A stretch of 10,500 nucleotides of DNA from assembly GCA_902489335.1 (NCBI GenBank), contig CABTZO010000036.1, positions 1-10,500 on the forward strand. Reading direction: 5' to 3'. Positions 1 to 8,400 of this stretch are shown here, one piece after another (position 1 is the first letter of the stretch; the number at the start of each line of letters is the position of its first letter). Origin of the DNA: an uncultured Oscillospiraceae bacterium. Lineage in GTDB: Bacteria; Bacillota; Clostridia; Oscillospirales; Acutalibacteraceae. A model generated the notes under the pieces. That model made no database searches. It saw only the letters and a list, made by a program, of their open reading frames with translations, and had not been told where the DNA came from. Position numbers and translations under genes: made by a program.

Positions 1-989
1 GAGTTAAAATCTTTTAATTCTTTTATCTCTAATTTGAAATTTTTCAAAGTCTTAATAAGATTATCAATTTCTCCGTCTCTTATATCGGAAATATTACGAT
101 TTTTGCATATTATTTTTGCCTCTTTCATAATATAAACGGCAAGTTTATGGTTTAACATCGAATCTAAAATTGAAAATAGGGGTAAGGTTTTAAGCTTCGA
201 TTTTATATTTATAACTATGTTTTTAAGCTCTTTTTCATCTTCATTTGGGAAAAAATCTAAAATAACAGTCGCATTTTTGAGATTCTCGGAAGTTAAGAAA
301 TGGGAAGCCTGTAAAGATGGAATACCCGAAATTCCCGTTTTTGTGAATTGAATTTCTCCGGTCTCGCAGTAAATGTTCTTTTTGTTTATCATCAAATTGA
401 GCTTTGCCGTTGCACGGACACCTTGAATTTTTTCAAAGCCTTTATTTTTTACGATTATTCCGACTAAGGATGGAAAGAGAGGGTTTATCTTTATATTTTT
501 ACAAAGATCATACCCGTCTGATAATCCCATGGTTCCGGCATTTGAACCCGTAGCCAAGACAATGAAGTCGAAGTTTTCAATATATAAATTTTCAACTGTT
601 GCATTTGTCAAAATTTCAATTCCCAAAGATTGACAGGTATTTAATAAAGTCCTGACTACTGTGTCCGAACTTTCGGTTTGAGGATATATTCTCCCGTCAA
701 CAGATATAAGTGGGAGATTTAAGTCCTTATAAAAATTTTTAAGCTCTTTAACGCCATAGGCAGTAATCGATTTTTTTATGATTTCACTTTCTGTGTTGTA
801 GAACTTTAGGTCAATCTTTTCATTTGAAAGGTTTGCTCTGCCGTTTCCGCTTGCCTTAAGTTTCTTTAGAGGCCTATCCTGTATTTCAAAAACTTTTATT
901 TTTGAATCAGGCATAAGATTTTTACATGCAATAGCAAAATATATTCCCGAAGCTCCGCCGCCTATGACGGCAATATTTATATTTTCCAT
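1..989 (-). CDS. HI0933/BaiN-family FAD-dependent oxidoreductase (partial, 3' end outside window)
   Basis: About 329 residues are readable on the minus strand from an ATG at 989-987 without a stop, so the C-terminus is missing; family members are usually about 400 residues. The N-terminus has a dinucleotide-binding Rossmann motif, VIGGGASG (residues 8-15). It is followed by SGNGRANLSN (47-56), the family's SGNGRCN-type signature with Ala in place of the usual Cys, then GRIYPQTESSDT, LATGS (145-149) and GTMGLSDGYDL. Near the C-terminal end of the visible part comes GEIQFTKTGISG, matching the family's GE-hx-FT-xx-G-hSG motif (h hydrophobic). The protein is predicted to be a soluble flavoprotein; one family member, BaiN, has been linked to bile-acid reduction, but the substrate of this protein is unknown. 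No Shine-Dalgarno is seen upstream of the start. A TATAAT on the minus strand at 1009-1004 lies only 15 bases from the ATG, so a very short or absent leader is possible. The gene diverges from rpoB and is probably unrelated to it functionally. Confidence 0.88.
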   Translation of the reverse strand, partial: MENINIAVIGGGASGIYFAIACKNLMPDSKIKVFEIQDRPLKKLKASGNGRANLSNEKIDLKFYNTESEIIKKSITAYGVKELKNFYKDLNLPLISVDGRIYPQTESSDTVVRTLLNTCQSLGIEILTNATVENLYIENFDFIVLATGSNAGTMGLSDGYDLCKNIKINPLFPSLVGIIVKNKGFEKIQGVRATAKLNLMINKKNIYCETGEIQFTKTGISGIPSLQASHFLTSENLKNATVILDFFPNEDEKELKNIVINIKSKLKTLPLFSILDSMLNHKLAVYIMKEAKIICKNRNISDIRDGEIDNLIKTLKNFKLEIKELKDFN

Positions 990-1047
990 AAAAATTATTA
1001 TATATTATAAATCTAAAAAACAAAAATAAATATTTTAAATAAAACAA

Positions 1048-1156
1048 CGGGCGATTGATAATCGCCCGCTACCGGGGTTGGGTAGCGCACCTTGAAATGT
1101 CCGTGACGGTACCGCAATTATTCGCTCTCCGGTAGCCCGGGATTATTAATCCATGG
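1048..1156. repeat. REP/BIME-like unit 1 (two inverted GTAG-hairpins)
   Basis: The left end is a perfect 9-bp hairpin, CGGGCGATT (1048-1056), loop GAT, AATCGCCCG (1060-1068), followed by CTAC (1069-1072). Read on the minus strand this is GTAG followed by a palindrome. The right end has GTAG (1132-1135) on the plus strand followed by an imperfect palindrome, CCCGGGATT, loop ATT, AATCCATGG (1136-1156), in which two internal pairs are mismatched. Between them lies a further 7-bp stem, CGCTACC/GGTAGCG (1067-1073 with 1081-1087). A GTAG or GGAG tetranucleotide heading a palindrome, arranged as inverted pairs, is the hallmark of REP elements and their BIME composites, which RAYT (TnpA-REP) transposases mobilise. 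No transposase gene lies in this window, so the assignment rests on structure alone. Confidence 0.7.
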
Positions 1157-1204
1157 TGCATTGGTTAACTGTATATATAATAATTTAATCAACAAAACAG
1201 GCGA

Positions 1205-1300
1205 CGGGCGATTGATAATCGCCCGCTACCGGGGTTGGGTAGCGCTCCTTGAAATATACGTAACGGACCGCGATTATTCGCTCTCCGGTAGCCCGGGATT
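1205..1300. repeat. REP/BIME-like unit 2 (direct copy of unit 1, right hairpin decayed)
   Basis: This 96-bp stretch repeats 1048-1144 with five substitutions and one single-base deletion by my hand alignment. The left hairpin is identical to unit 1: CGGGCGATT (1205-1213), GAT, AATCGCCCG (1217-1225), then CTAC (1226-1229). The right GTAG (1288-1291) and CCCGGGATT (1292-1300) are present. The sequence after 1300 (GTGGGTGCGGGG) no longer forms the second palindrome arm found in unit 1, so this REP is truncated or degenerate. The two units are in the same orientation, separated by an AT-rich spacer (1157-1204). Confidence 0.7.
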
Positions 1301-1347
1301 GTGGGTGCGGGGTGCCAATGAAGATATAATAGAAAAACCCTCCCCAC

Positions 1348-1372
1348 GTAGCCGAGGGTTATCAACCCTCGG
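1348..1372 (+). repeat. Single REP-like GTAG hairpin
   Basis: GTAG (1348-1351) is followed by a perfect 9-bp stem, CCGAGGGTT (1352-1360), loop ATC, AACCCTCGG (1364-1372). It has the same architecture as the hairpins at 1048 and 1205: the GTAG head, a 9-bp stem closing on TT/AA and loop ATC. Four stem pairs differ with both strands changed together, so pairing is kept while the sequence diverges. The flanking sequence read on the minus strand (CTACGTGGGGAGGGT) also resembles the unit 1 flank (CTACCGGGGTTGGGT). It is likely a diverged member of the same repeat family. Confidence 0.65.
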
Positions 1373-1484
1373 TGAAATTTAGAAATATAGTTATCTAATC
1401 TTATTCTTTTGAATTTAAGAGCAGAGAGGGGCGTTAGATATAAATTGATTATTTTGATAAATTCATATTTAACTAAAAAAGTTC
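1373..1484. other. AT-rich spacer upstream of the rpoB promoter
   Basis: I see no gene, convincing hairpin or repeat here. One TTGATT (1445-1450) lacks a matching -10 box at a usual distance. It separates the repeat cluster from the rpoB promoter. Confidence 0.5.
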
Positions 1485-1513
1485 TTGACTTTATATGTGG
1501 CCACTCATATAAT
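1485..1513 (+). promoter_or_regulatory. Sigma-A type promoter of rpoBC
   Basis: TTGACT (1485-1490) and TATAAT (1508-1513) are separated by exactly 17 bp, one mismatch from full consensus. The expected transcription start is near 1519-1521, giving a leader of about 127 nt before the rpoB ATG. The spacer contains the perfect 8-bp palindrome GTGGCCAC (1497-1504), which could be an operator or may be coincidental. No rplJ-rplL pair precedes rpoB, so this promoter is probably the main one for rpoBC. Confidence 0.85.
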
Positions 1514-1632
1514 ATATACTTGCATTATAGTGGGTAAGTGTTTCTATGAACATTTTTTATGGAAGCCAAATCCCTTGAAAATTAACAGAAATTTGAGTGG
1601 TAAGCACAAAATTTTGTCGTATATTTTGGAAC

Positions 1633-1640
1633 GGAGTGAT
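1633..1640 (+). promoter_or_regulatory. Ribosome binding site of rpoB
   Basis: GGAGTGAT (1633-1640) resembles the GGAGGTGAT anti-Shine-Dalgarno complement with one G missing. Its GGAG core ends 11 bases before the ATG at 1648. It selects that ATG over the upstream in-frame GTG at 1597, which has no purine-rich site. Confidence 0.75.
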
Positions 1641-1647
1641 AGCGTAT

Positions 1648-4600
1648 ATGGTAAATGTTAAACCAAAGAGCTTGGGTAACAACCAAAGAATGAGTTTCGC
1701 AAAGCTCGAGCAGGTTATGGAAATGCCCAACCTGATCGATGTTCAAAAGGATTCATATAATTGGTTTTTAGAAAAAGGTCTTAAGGAAGTCTTGAGAGAT
1801 ATGTCCGAAATAACGGATTTCACGGGCAATTTGGTGCTTGAAATTCTCGATTATAGAATGGACGGAGAACCTAAATACAGTGTTAGGGAATGTAAGGAAA
1901 GAGATGCTACATATTCTCAACCACTCCACCTAAAAGTAAGACTTACAAATAAAGAAACCGGAGAAACTAAAGGTTCCGAAGTTTATATGGGAGAGTTCCC
2001 GAAGATGACGGAAAACGGAACTTTCATCATAAACGGTGCGGAAAGAGTTGTTGTTTCACAGCTTGTCAGATCTCCGGGCGTATATTACGGAATAGACAGA
2101 GATAAAACCGGTAAAAAATTATTCTCTACAACAATAATACCAAACAGAGGAGCTTGGCTTGAATATGAGACCGACCAAAATGATATTTTTCAAGTCAGAA
2201 TAGATAAGAACAAGAAAATTCCTATAACTACTTTTATCAGAGCACTCGGACTTTCAAGCGATGAGGACATCATCGACTTTTTCGGTGAAGATAACAGAAT
2301 TTTGACAACCCTCAAAAAAGATTCTACAAAGAACTCTGAGGAAGCTTTACTTGAAATCTATAAAAAACTTAAACCCGGTGAACCACCAACTCTTGAACCG
2401 GCAAAACAACATATTGAGAACTTATTTTTCGATCCGAGAAGATATGATTTATCCAGAGTCGGAAGATATAAATATAATAAGAAGTTAGATCTTGCTTCAA
2501 GACTTAAATTTCAGGAATTGACCAGACCGATTATAGATCCTACAACCGGAGAAGTTTTAGCTGAACCCGGTGAAGTCGTTACATTTGAGCGCGCCTTAGA
2601 ATTCGAACAGGCGGGTGTCAATGTTGCTTATGTAAAAGTTGACGAATCTGATGTTGACGAAGTTAAGATTATTTCAAATGCAACTGTTGATATAAAACAA
2701 TATTTACCCTATATAGATGAAGAATATCTTGAGGAAATCGGAGTAAACGAAAAAGTTTGCTTTGGTGTTCTCAGAGAGCTTTTAGATCAGTACGGAAATG
2801 ATAAGGACAAGATGAAACAGGTGATAAAGGACAAGGCACATGAACTTGTTCCAAACCATATCACCGTTGATGACATCTTGGCTTCTATAAACTATCTGAA
2901 TTGTATAGCACATAATATAGGTAATGCAGATGACATTGACCATCTGGGAAATCGTCGTATCAGATGTGTCGGAGAACTTCTTCAAAATCAGTTCAGAATC
3001 GGTTGTTCCAGAATGGAAAAGACAATCAAGGACAGAATGAACGTTCAGTCTTCCGAATCTGAAAATGTAACGCCGCAACAGTTTATAAACATAAAACCCG
3101 TAAGTGCTGCAATTAGAGAATTCTTTGGTTCTTCTCCACTTTCTCAGTTTATGGATCAAACCAATCCACTTGCCGAACTTACTCATAAAAGAAGATTATC
3201 GGCTTTAGGACCGGGCGGTCTGTCTCGTGATCGTGCAGGATTTGAAGTTCGTGACGTTCATTATTCTCACTATGGAAGAATGTGTCCGATTGAAACTCCC
3301 GAGGGTCCAAACATAGGTCTTATTTCATATCTTGCCACTTATGCAAGAATAAATAAATACGGATTTATCGAAGCACCGTTCAGAAAAGTTCAAAACGGTA
3401 AAGTTTTAGATGAATTTGAATACATGACAGCGGACAGAGAAGATGACTTAAACGTAGCTCAGGCAAACGAACCGCTTGATGAAAACAATAATTTCATAAA
3501 TGAAAGAGTAACAATTCGTTATAAAGATGACTTCAAGGAAATTTCCGCAAAAGACGTTGACTTTATGGACGTTTCACCACAAATGCTCGTTTCTGTTGCT
3601 ACTGCAATGATTCCATTCTTGGAAAACGATGACGCAAACAGAGCTTTGATGGGTTCAAACATGCAAAGACAGGCAGTGCCGCTATTGAAACCCGAATCTC
3701 CGATTGTCGGAACAGGAATGGAATATAAGGTTGCAACAGACTCCGGTGTCGTTGTTTTGGCTAAGAAAGCGGGCACAGTAATTGAAGTTGATGCAGAAAC
3801 AATAAAAATAAAAACAAAGGACGGAATTGACAGTTACGAATTAATCAAGTTCATGCGTTCCAACCAGGGAACCTGCATAAATCAAAGAAGTATTGTAAAT
3901 GTCGGTCAGAAGGTTAAAAAGGGCGAAGTAATCGCTGACGGACCTTCAACCGATAAAGGTGAAATTTCTTTGGGTAAAAATGTACTCATCGGCTTTATGA
4001 CCTGGGAAGGTTATAACTATGAGGACGCTGTTTTGCTCAATGAAAAATTAGTTCGTGATGATGTTTTCACTTCAATTCATATAGAAAAATATGAGATTGA
4101 AGCAAGAGATACAAAACTCGGTCCTGAAGAAATCACCAGAGATATTCCCAATGTCGGTGATGAAGCTTTTAACGATTTGAACGATGAGGGAATTATTAGA
4201 GTGGGTGCCGAAGTTCATGCCGGAGATATTCTTGTCGGAAAGGTTACTCCTAAAGGAGAAACGGAACTTACTCCCGAAGAGAGACTTTTGCGTGCGATTT
4301 TCGGTGAAAAAGCACGTGAGGTTAGAGATACTTCACTTCGTGTTCCTCACGGTGAGTATGGAATCGTTGCTAATGTTGAAGTATTTACAAGAGAAAATAG
4401 CGACGAACTCAGCCCGGGAGTAAATAAAGTTGTAAGATGTTACATAGCTCAAAAAAGAAAGATACAAGTCGGGGATAAAATGGCGGGACGCCACGGAAAC
4501 AAAGGTGTTGTATCGAGAATTCTTCCTCAGGAAGATATGCCGTTTTTACCGGATGGAACTCCTCTTGACATTGTTTTGAATCCGCTTGGTATTCCTTCTC

Positions 4601-5430
4601 GTATGAATATCGGACAGGTGCTTGAAGTAAATCTCGGAATTGCCGCTAAAGAATTAGGCTGGAAGATAATGACTCCGGTATTCGACGGCGCAAGCGAGCA
4701 GGATGTAAGAGATATTCTTACAAAAGCGGGATTGTCTGACGACGGAAAGATAACTTTGTATGACGGAAGAACCGGACAACCCTTCGAACATCCGATTACA
4801 GTCGGAATAATGTATTTCTTAAAACTTCACCACCTCGTTGATGACAAGATACATGCGCGTTCAACCGGACCATATTCACTTGTCACTCAGCAACCTTTAG
4901 GCGGTAAAGCACAGTTTGGAGGACAGCGTTTCGGAGAAATGGAAGTTTGGGCGCTGGAAGCTTATGGCGCAGCCTATACACTTCAAGAAAACTTAACTGT
5001 TAAGTCCGATGATATTGTCGGAAGAGTTAAGACCTATGAAGCGATTATAAAGGGTAAAAATATTCCTAAATCCGGTGTTCCCGAATCGTTCAATGTTTTA
5101 CTTAAAGAGTTAAAGGCCCTTAGCCTTGACGTTAAAGTTTTGGATGAAAACGGACAGGAAGTTGAGATTAAACAGAATCTTGATGACGGTAATTCCATTT
5201 ATTCAAAACATAAGAAATTGCAAAGAGAAGAACCTACAAATGATGAACAGGTTGCATTTTTAGAAGAAAAAGAAAAACTCGAAAGTGAAATTTCAAGTTT
5301 GTTAAACGATTACGGAAGACCTTCAGATGATAGTGAAGATGAAGATTATGACGGATATACTATGGACGATTCACAATCGATTTTCACTGACAACGAAGAC
5401 ACCGACACTGAAGACTATGATGAAGAATAA
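1648..5430 (+). CDS. rpoB: DNA-directed RNA polymerase subunit beta
   Basis: A 1260-residue beta subunit, which with beta' forms the RNA polymerase active-site cleft. Its length lies between Bacillus (about 1190) and E. coli (1342). The start MVNVKPKSLG is preferred because of the ribosome binding site at 1633. The rifampicin pocket region (around 493-550) is intact, with Asp503, His513 and Ser518 at the positions of E. coli D516, H526 and S531. Pro497 stands where E. coli has Gln510. IETPEGPNIGL follows. GDKMAGRHGNKG (942-953) contains the conserved active-site lysines Lys944 and Lys952. GQRFGEMEVWALEAYG (from about 1092) is the C-terminal part that contacts beta'. The last 34 residues are an acidic tail with 18 Asp/Glu, of the kind some Firmicutes carry. 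The gene lies 12 bp upstream of rpoC and is co-transcribed with it. No frameshift or truncation is visible. Confidence 0.98.
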   Translation: MVNVKPKSLGNNQRMSFAKLEQVMEMPNLIDVQKDSYNWFLEKGLKEVLRDMSEITDFTGNLVLEILDYRMDGEPKYSVRECKERDATYSQPLHLKVRLTNKETGETKGSEVYMGEFPKMTENGTFIINGAERVVVSQLVRSPGVYYGIDRDKTGKKLFSTTIIPNRGAWLEYETDQNDIFQVRIDKNKKIPITTFIRALGLSSDEDIIDFFGEDNRILTTLKKDSTKNSEEALLEIYKKLKPGEPPTLEPAKQHIENLFFDPRRYDLSRVGRYKYNKKLDLASRLKFQELTRPIIDPTTGEVLAEPGEVVTFERALEFEQAGVNVAYVKVDESDVDEVKIISNATVDIKQYLPYIDEEYLEEIGVNEKVCFGVLRELLDQYGNDKDKMKQVIKDKAHELVPNHITVDDILASINYLNCIAHNIGNADDIDHLGNRRIRCVGELLQNQFRIGCSRMEKTIKDRMNVQSSESENVTPQQFINIKPVSAAIREFFGSSPLSQFMDQTNPLAELTHKRRLSALGPGGLSRDRAGFEVRDVHYSHYGRMCPIETPEGPNIGLISYLATYARINKYGFIEAPFRKVQNGKVLDEFEYMTADREDDLNVAQANEPLDENNNFINERVTIRYKDDFKEISAKDVDFMDVSPQMLVSVATAMIPFLENDDANRALMGSNMQRQAVPLLKPESPIVGTGMEYKVATDSGVVVLAKKAGTVIEVDAETIKIKTKDGIDSYELIKFMRSNQGTCINQRSIVNVGQKVKKGEVIADGPSTDKGEISLGKNVLIGFMTWEGYNYEDAVLLNEKLVRDDVFTSIHIEKYEIEARDTKLGPEEITRDIPNVGDEAFNDLNDEGIIRVGAEVHAGDILVGKVTPKGETELTPEERLLRAIFGEKAREVRDTSLRVPHGEYGIVANVEVFTRENSDELSPGVNKVVRCYIAQKRKIQVGDKMAGRHGNKGVVSRILPQEDMPFLPDGTPLDIVLNPLGIPSRMNIGQVLEVNLGIAAKELGWKIMTPVFDGASEQDVRDILTKAGLSDDGKITLYDGRTGQPFEHPITVGIMYFLKLHHLVDDKIHARSTGPYSLVTQQPLGGKAQFGGQRFGEMEVWALEAYGAAYTLQENLTVKSDDIVGRVKTYEAIIKGKNIPKSGVPESFNVLLKELKALSLDVKVLDENGQEVEIKQNLDDGNSIYSKHKKLQREEPTNDEQVAFLEEKEKLESEISSLLNDYGRPSDDSEDEDYDGYTMDDSQSIFTDNEDTDTEDYDEE

Positions 5431-5442
5431 GGGGGTTAGTAG

Positions 5443-8400
5443 ATGACAGATTATATTTTTAATTCTGAAAAACCGGAAGATGAAGAAATCGAATTTGATG
5501 CGATACAAATTGGTTTGGCGTCATCAGATACTATAAGAAAGTGGTCTCATGGCGAAGTTACTAAGCCCGAAACAATAAATTACAGAACACTCAAGCCTGA
5601 AAAAGACGGACTTTTCTGCGAAAAGATTTTCGGACCGACAAAGGACTGGGAATGTTATTGCGGAAAGTATAAGAGAATAAGATATAAGGGCAAAGTCTGC
5701 GAAAAATGTGGAGTTGAAATCACAAAGTCCAAAGTAAGACGTGAAAGAATGGGACATATTGAACTTGCTGCCCCCGTTTCACATATTTGGTATTTTAAGG
5801 GTATTCCTTCCAGAATCGGTCTTATGCTTGATATGTCACCGAGAATATTGGAAAAGGTTTTATATTTTGTGCTCTACATTGTAACCGATCCCGGTCTTAC
5901 TCCTCTTGAAAAATATCAAACTCTCACTGAAAAAGAATATGAAGACATGAGAGATAAGTATGAAGATGAATTCAAGGCAGGTATGGGTGCCGAAACAATC
6001 AGAGAACTTCTCAGAGAAATTGATGTTGATGCTTTAGACGCAGAACTCAGAGAAGAGCTTGAAACAGCAACAGGTCAAAAGAAAACAAGACTTCTAAAAA
6101 GACTTGAAGTTGTTGACGCTTTTAAATTCTCCGATAATGAACCGGAATATATGATATTAGACTGTATTCCTGTAATTCCACCTGATCTCAGACCTATGGT
6201 CCAACTTGACGGCGGAAGATTTGCAACCTCTGACCTAAACGACCTTTACAGAAGAGTTATTAACAGAAACAACCGTCTTAAAAAGCTTCTCGAACTCGGA
6301 GCACCTGACATCATTATAAGAAATGAAAAGAGAATGCTTCAGGAATCGGTTGATGCCCTTATAGATAACGGAAGAAGAGGCAGACCGGTTACCGGACCAA
6401 ATAATAGACCGCTCAAATCCTTGTCTGATATGTTAAAGGGTAAACAGGGAAGATTCAGACAGAATCTTCTCGGTAAGAGAGTCGATTATTCGGGACGTTC
6501 GGTTATTGTTGTAGGACCTGAACTTAAAATTTATCAATGCGGTTTGCCGAAAGAAATGGCACTTGAACTGTTTAAACCGTTTGTTATGAAGCGACTTTAT
6601 GAAACCGGTGTTGCCGGAAACATAAAATCGGCAAGAAAAATGGTCGAAAGAAGCAATGACGCAGTTTGGGACGCTTTGGAAATCGTAATCAAAGACCATC
6701 CTGTTATGCTTAACCGTGCACCAACTTTGCACAGACTTGGTATTCAAGCATTTGAGCCCGTTTTGGTAGAGGGAAGAGCAATAAAATTACATCCCCTTGT
6801 ATGTACTGCTTTTAATGCGGACTTCGACGGTGACCAAATGGCTGTCCATGTACCGCTTTCTGCAGAAGCACAGGCGGAAGCAAGATTTTTAATGCTTGCA
6901 ACAAATAACTTACTTAAACCGTCCGACGGAAGACCTGTTACCGTTCCCACACAGGATATGGTTCTTGGTTGTTATTATTTGACAAATGACAAAGAGGGCG
7001 AAAAAGGCGAAGGAAAGAGTTTTGTTTCTCCGCTTGAAGCAAGGCTTGCCTATGAAACCGGAAATATAACTCTTCATTCGAGCATATATGTCAGATTTGA
7101 AAAAGAGATAGACGGTAAGAAGTGCAGCAAAGTTATTAAGACAACTTTGGGAAAAATTATTTTCAACGAAATCATACCTCAAGATCTCGGATTTGTTGAC
7201 AGAACCGATCCCGAAAATCTTTTCAAACTTGAAATTGACACTTTGGTATCAAAGTCTACTTTAGGTAAAATTATAGACAGATGTATCAAAATTCACGGAA
7301 CTGCTGAAACAGCTAAAGTCCTTGATAATATTAAAGCTACCGGATATAAATATTCTACGCGTTCCGGTATTACAGTTTCTGTTTTCGATGCAAAAATTCC
7401 AAGCAGTAAAGAGGAACTCGTAAAGGAAGCTGAAAAAGATATTCAGGAAATAACTTCATATTACTCAATGGGACTTATCAGTGACGACGAGAGAAGACAG
7501 CAGGTAATCGACAGATGGAAAGCTTGTACAAATTCTGTTTCAAAAGGAATTAAAGATGGTTTGGGAAAATACAATCCAATCTTTATGATGATTGATTCAG
7601 GAGCCAGAGGTTCCGATTCACAGCTTCGTCAGCTCGCCGGTATGAGAGGAATTCTTGCAAATACATCGGGTAAAGAAATTGAAGTTCCTATCAAGGCAAA
7701 CTACAGAGAAGGACTCAATATTTTGGAATACTTCATCGCTTCACGTGGTGCGAGAAAAGGTCTTGCCGACACGGCGTTAAGAACGGCTGACTCGGGTTAT
7801 CTTACAAGAAGACTTGTTGACGTAAGTCAGGAAGTTAAGATATCTGAAGAAGATTGTCATACAACCGAAGGATTTGCTGTTTATGAAATTACAGACGGCG
7901 ATGGACACCCGGTTGAAAAACTTTCTGAAAGACTTGTCGGAAGATATCTGCTGGATGATTTTATCGACAGAAAAACCGGAGAACTTATCTGCAGTAAAGA
8001 AGATATGATTTCCGATGAAGTTGCAGAGAAAATAGCAGGTCTTGTTGAAGAATATCACAATGAAGATGTTGAAAAAGGTCTTGTTTCCGAGAACTCAAGA
8101 GCCGAAATCAAAATTCGTTCAATTCTTACCTGTGATGCAAAACATGGAATCTGTAAAAAATGTTACGGCAAAAACCTTGCAACAGGCGGTCATATAAGCA
8201 TCGGAGAAGCAGTCGGTATTATAGCCGCTCAATCAATAGGTGAACCCGGAACACAGCTCACAATGAGAACTTTCCACACAGGAGGAGACGCCTCATCATC
8301 CGATATTACTCAGGGTCTACCGAGAGTTGAGGAACTTTTTGAAGCAAGAAAACCTAAGAGATTTGCCATTTTAAGTGAAATTGACGGTGTCGTTTCATTT

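Noticed and set aside
1048..1372. CRISPR array
   Set aside because: Only a few hairpin copies, in both orientations and at irregular spacing, without unique spacers of constant length.
1352..1380. Hairpin as a plus-strand intrinsic terminator
   Set aside because: The stem is followed by TGAAATTT rather than a T-run, and no plus-strand gene lies upstream of it in the window.
1161..1382. Open reading frame of 73 codons on the + strand
   Set aside because: It runs across the REP-like repeat units and hairpins, has no ribosome binding site, and its product is a translation of repeat DNA.
1597..1647. Upstream in-frame GTG start for rpoB adding 17 residues
   Set aside because: No Shine-Dalgarno precedes it and the added residues do not resemble RpoB; the ATG at 1648 has a suitably placed GGAGTGAT.
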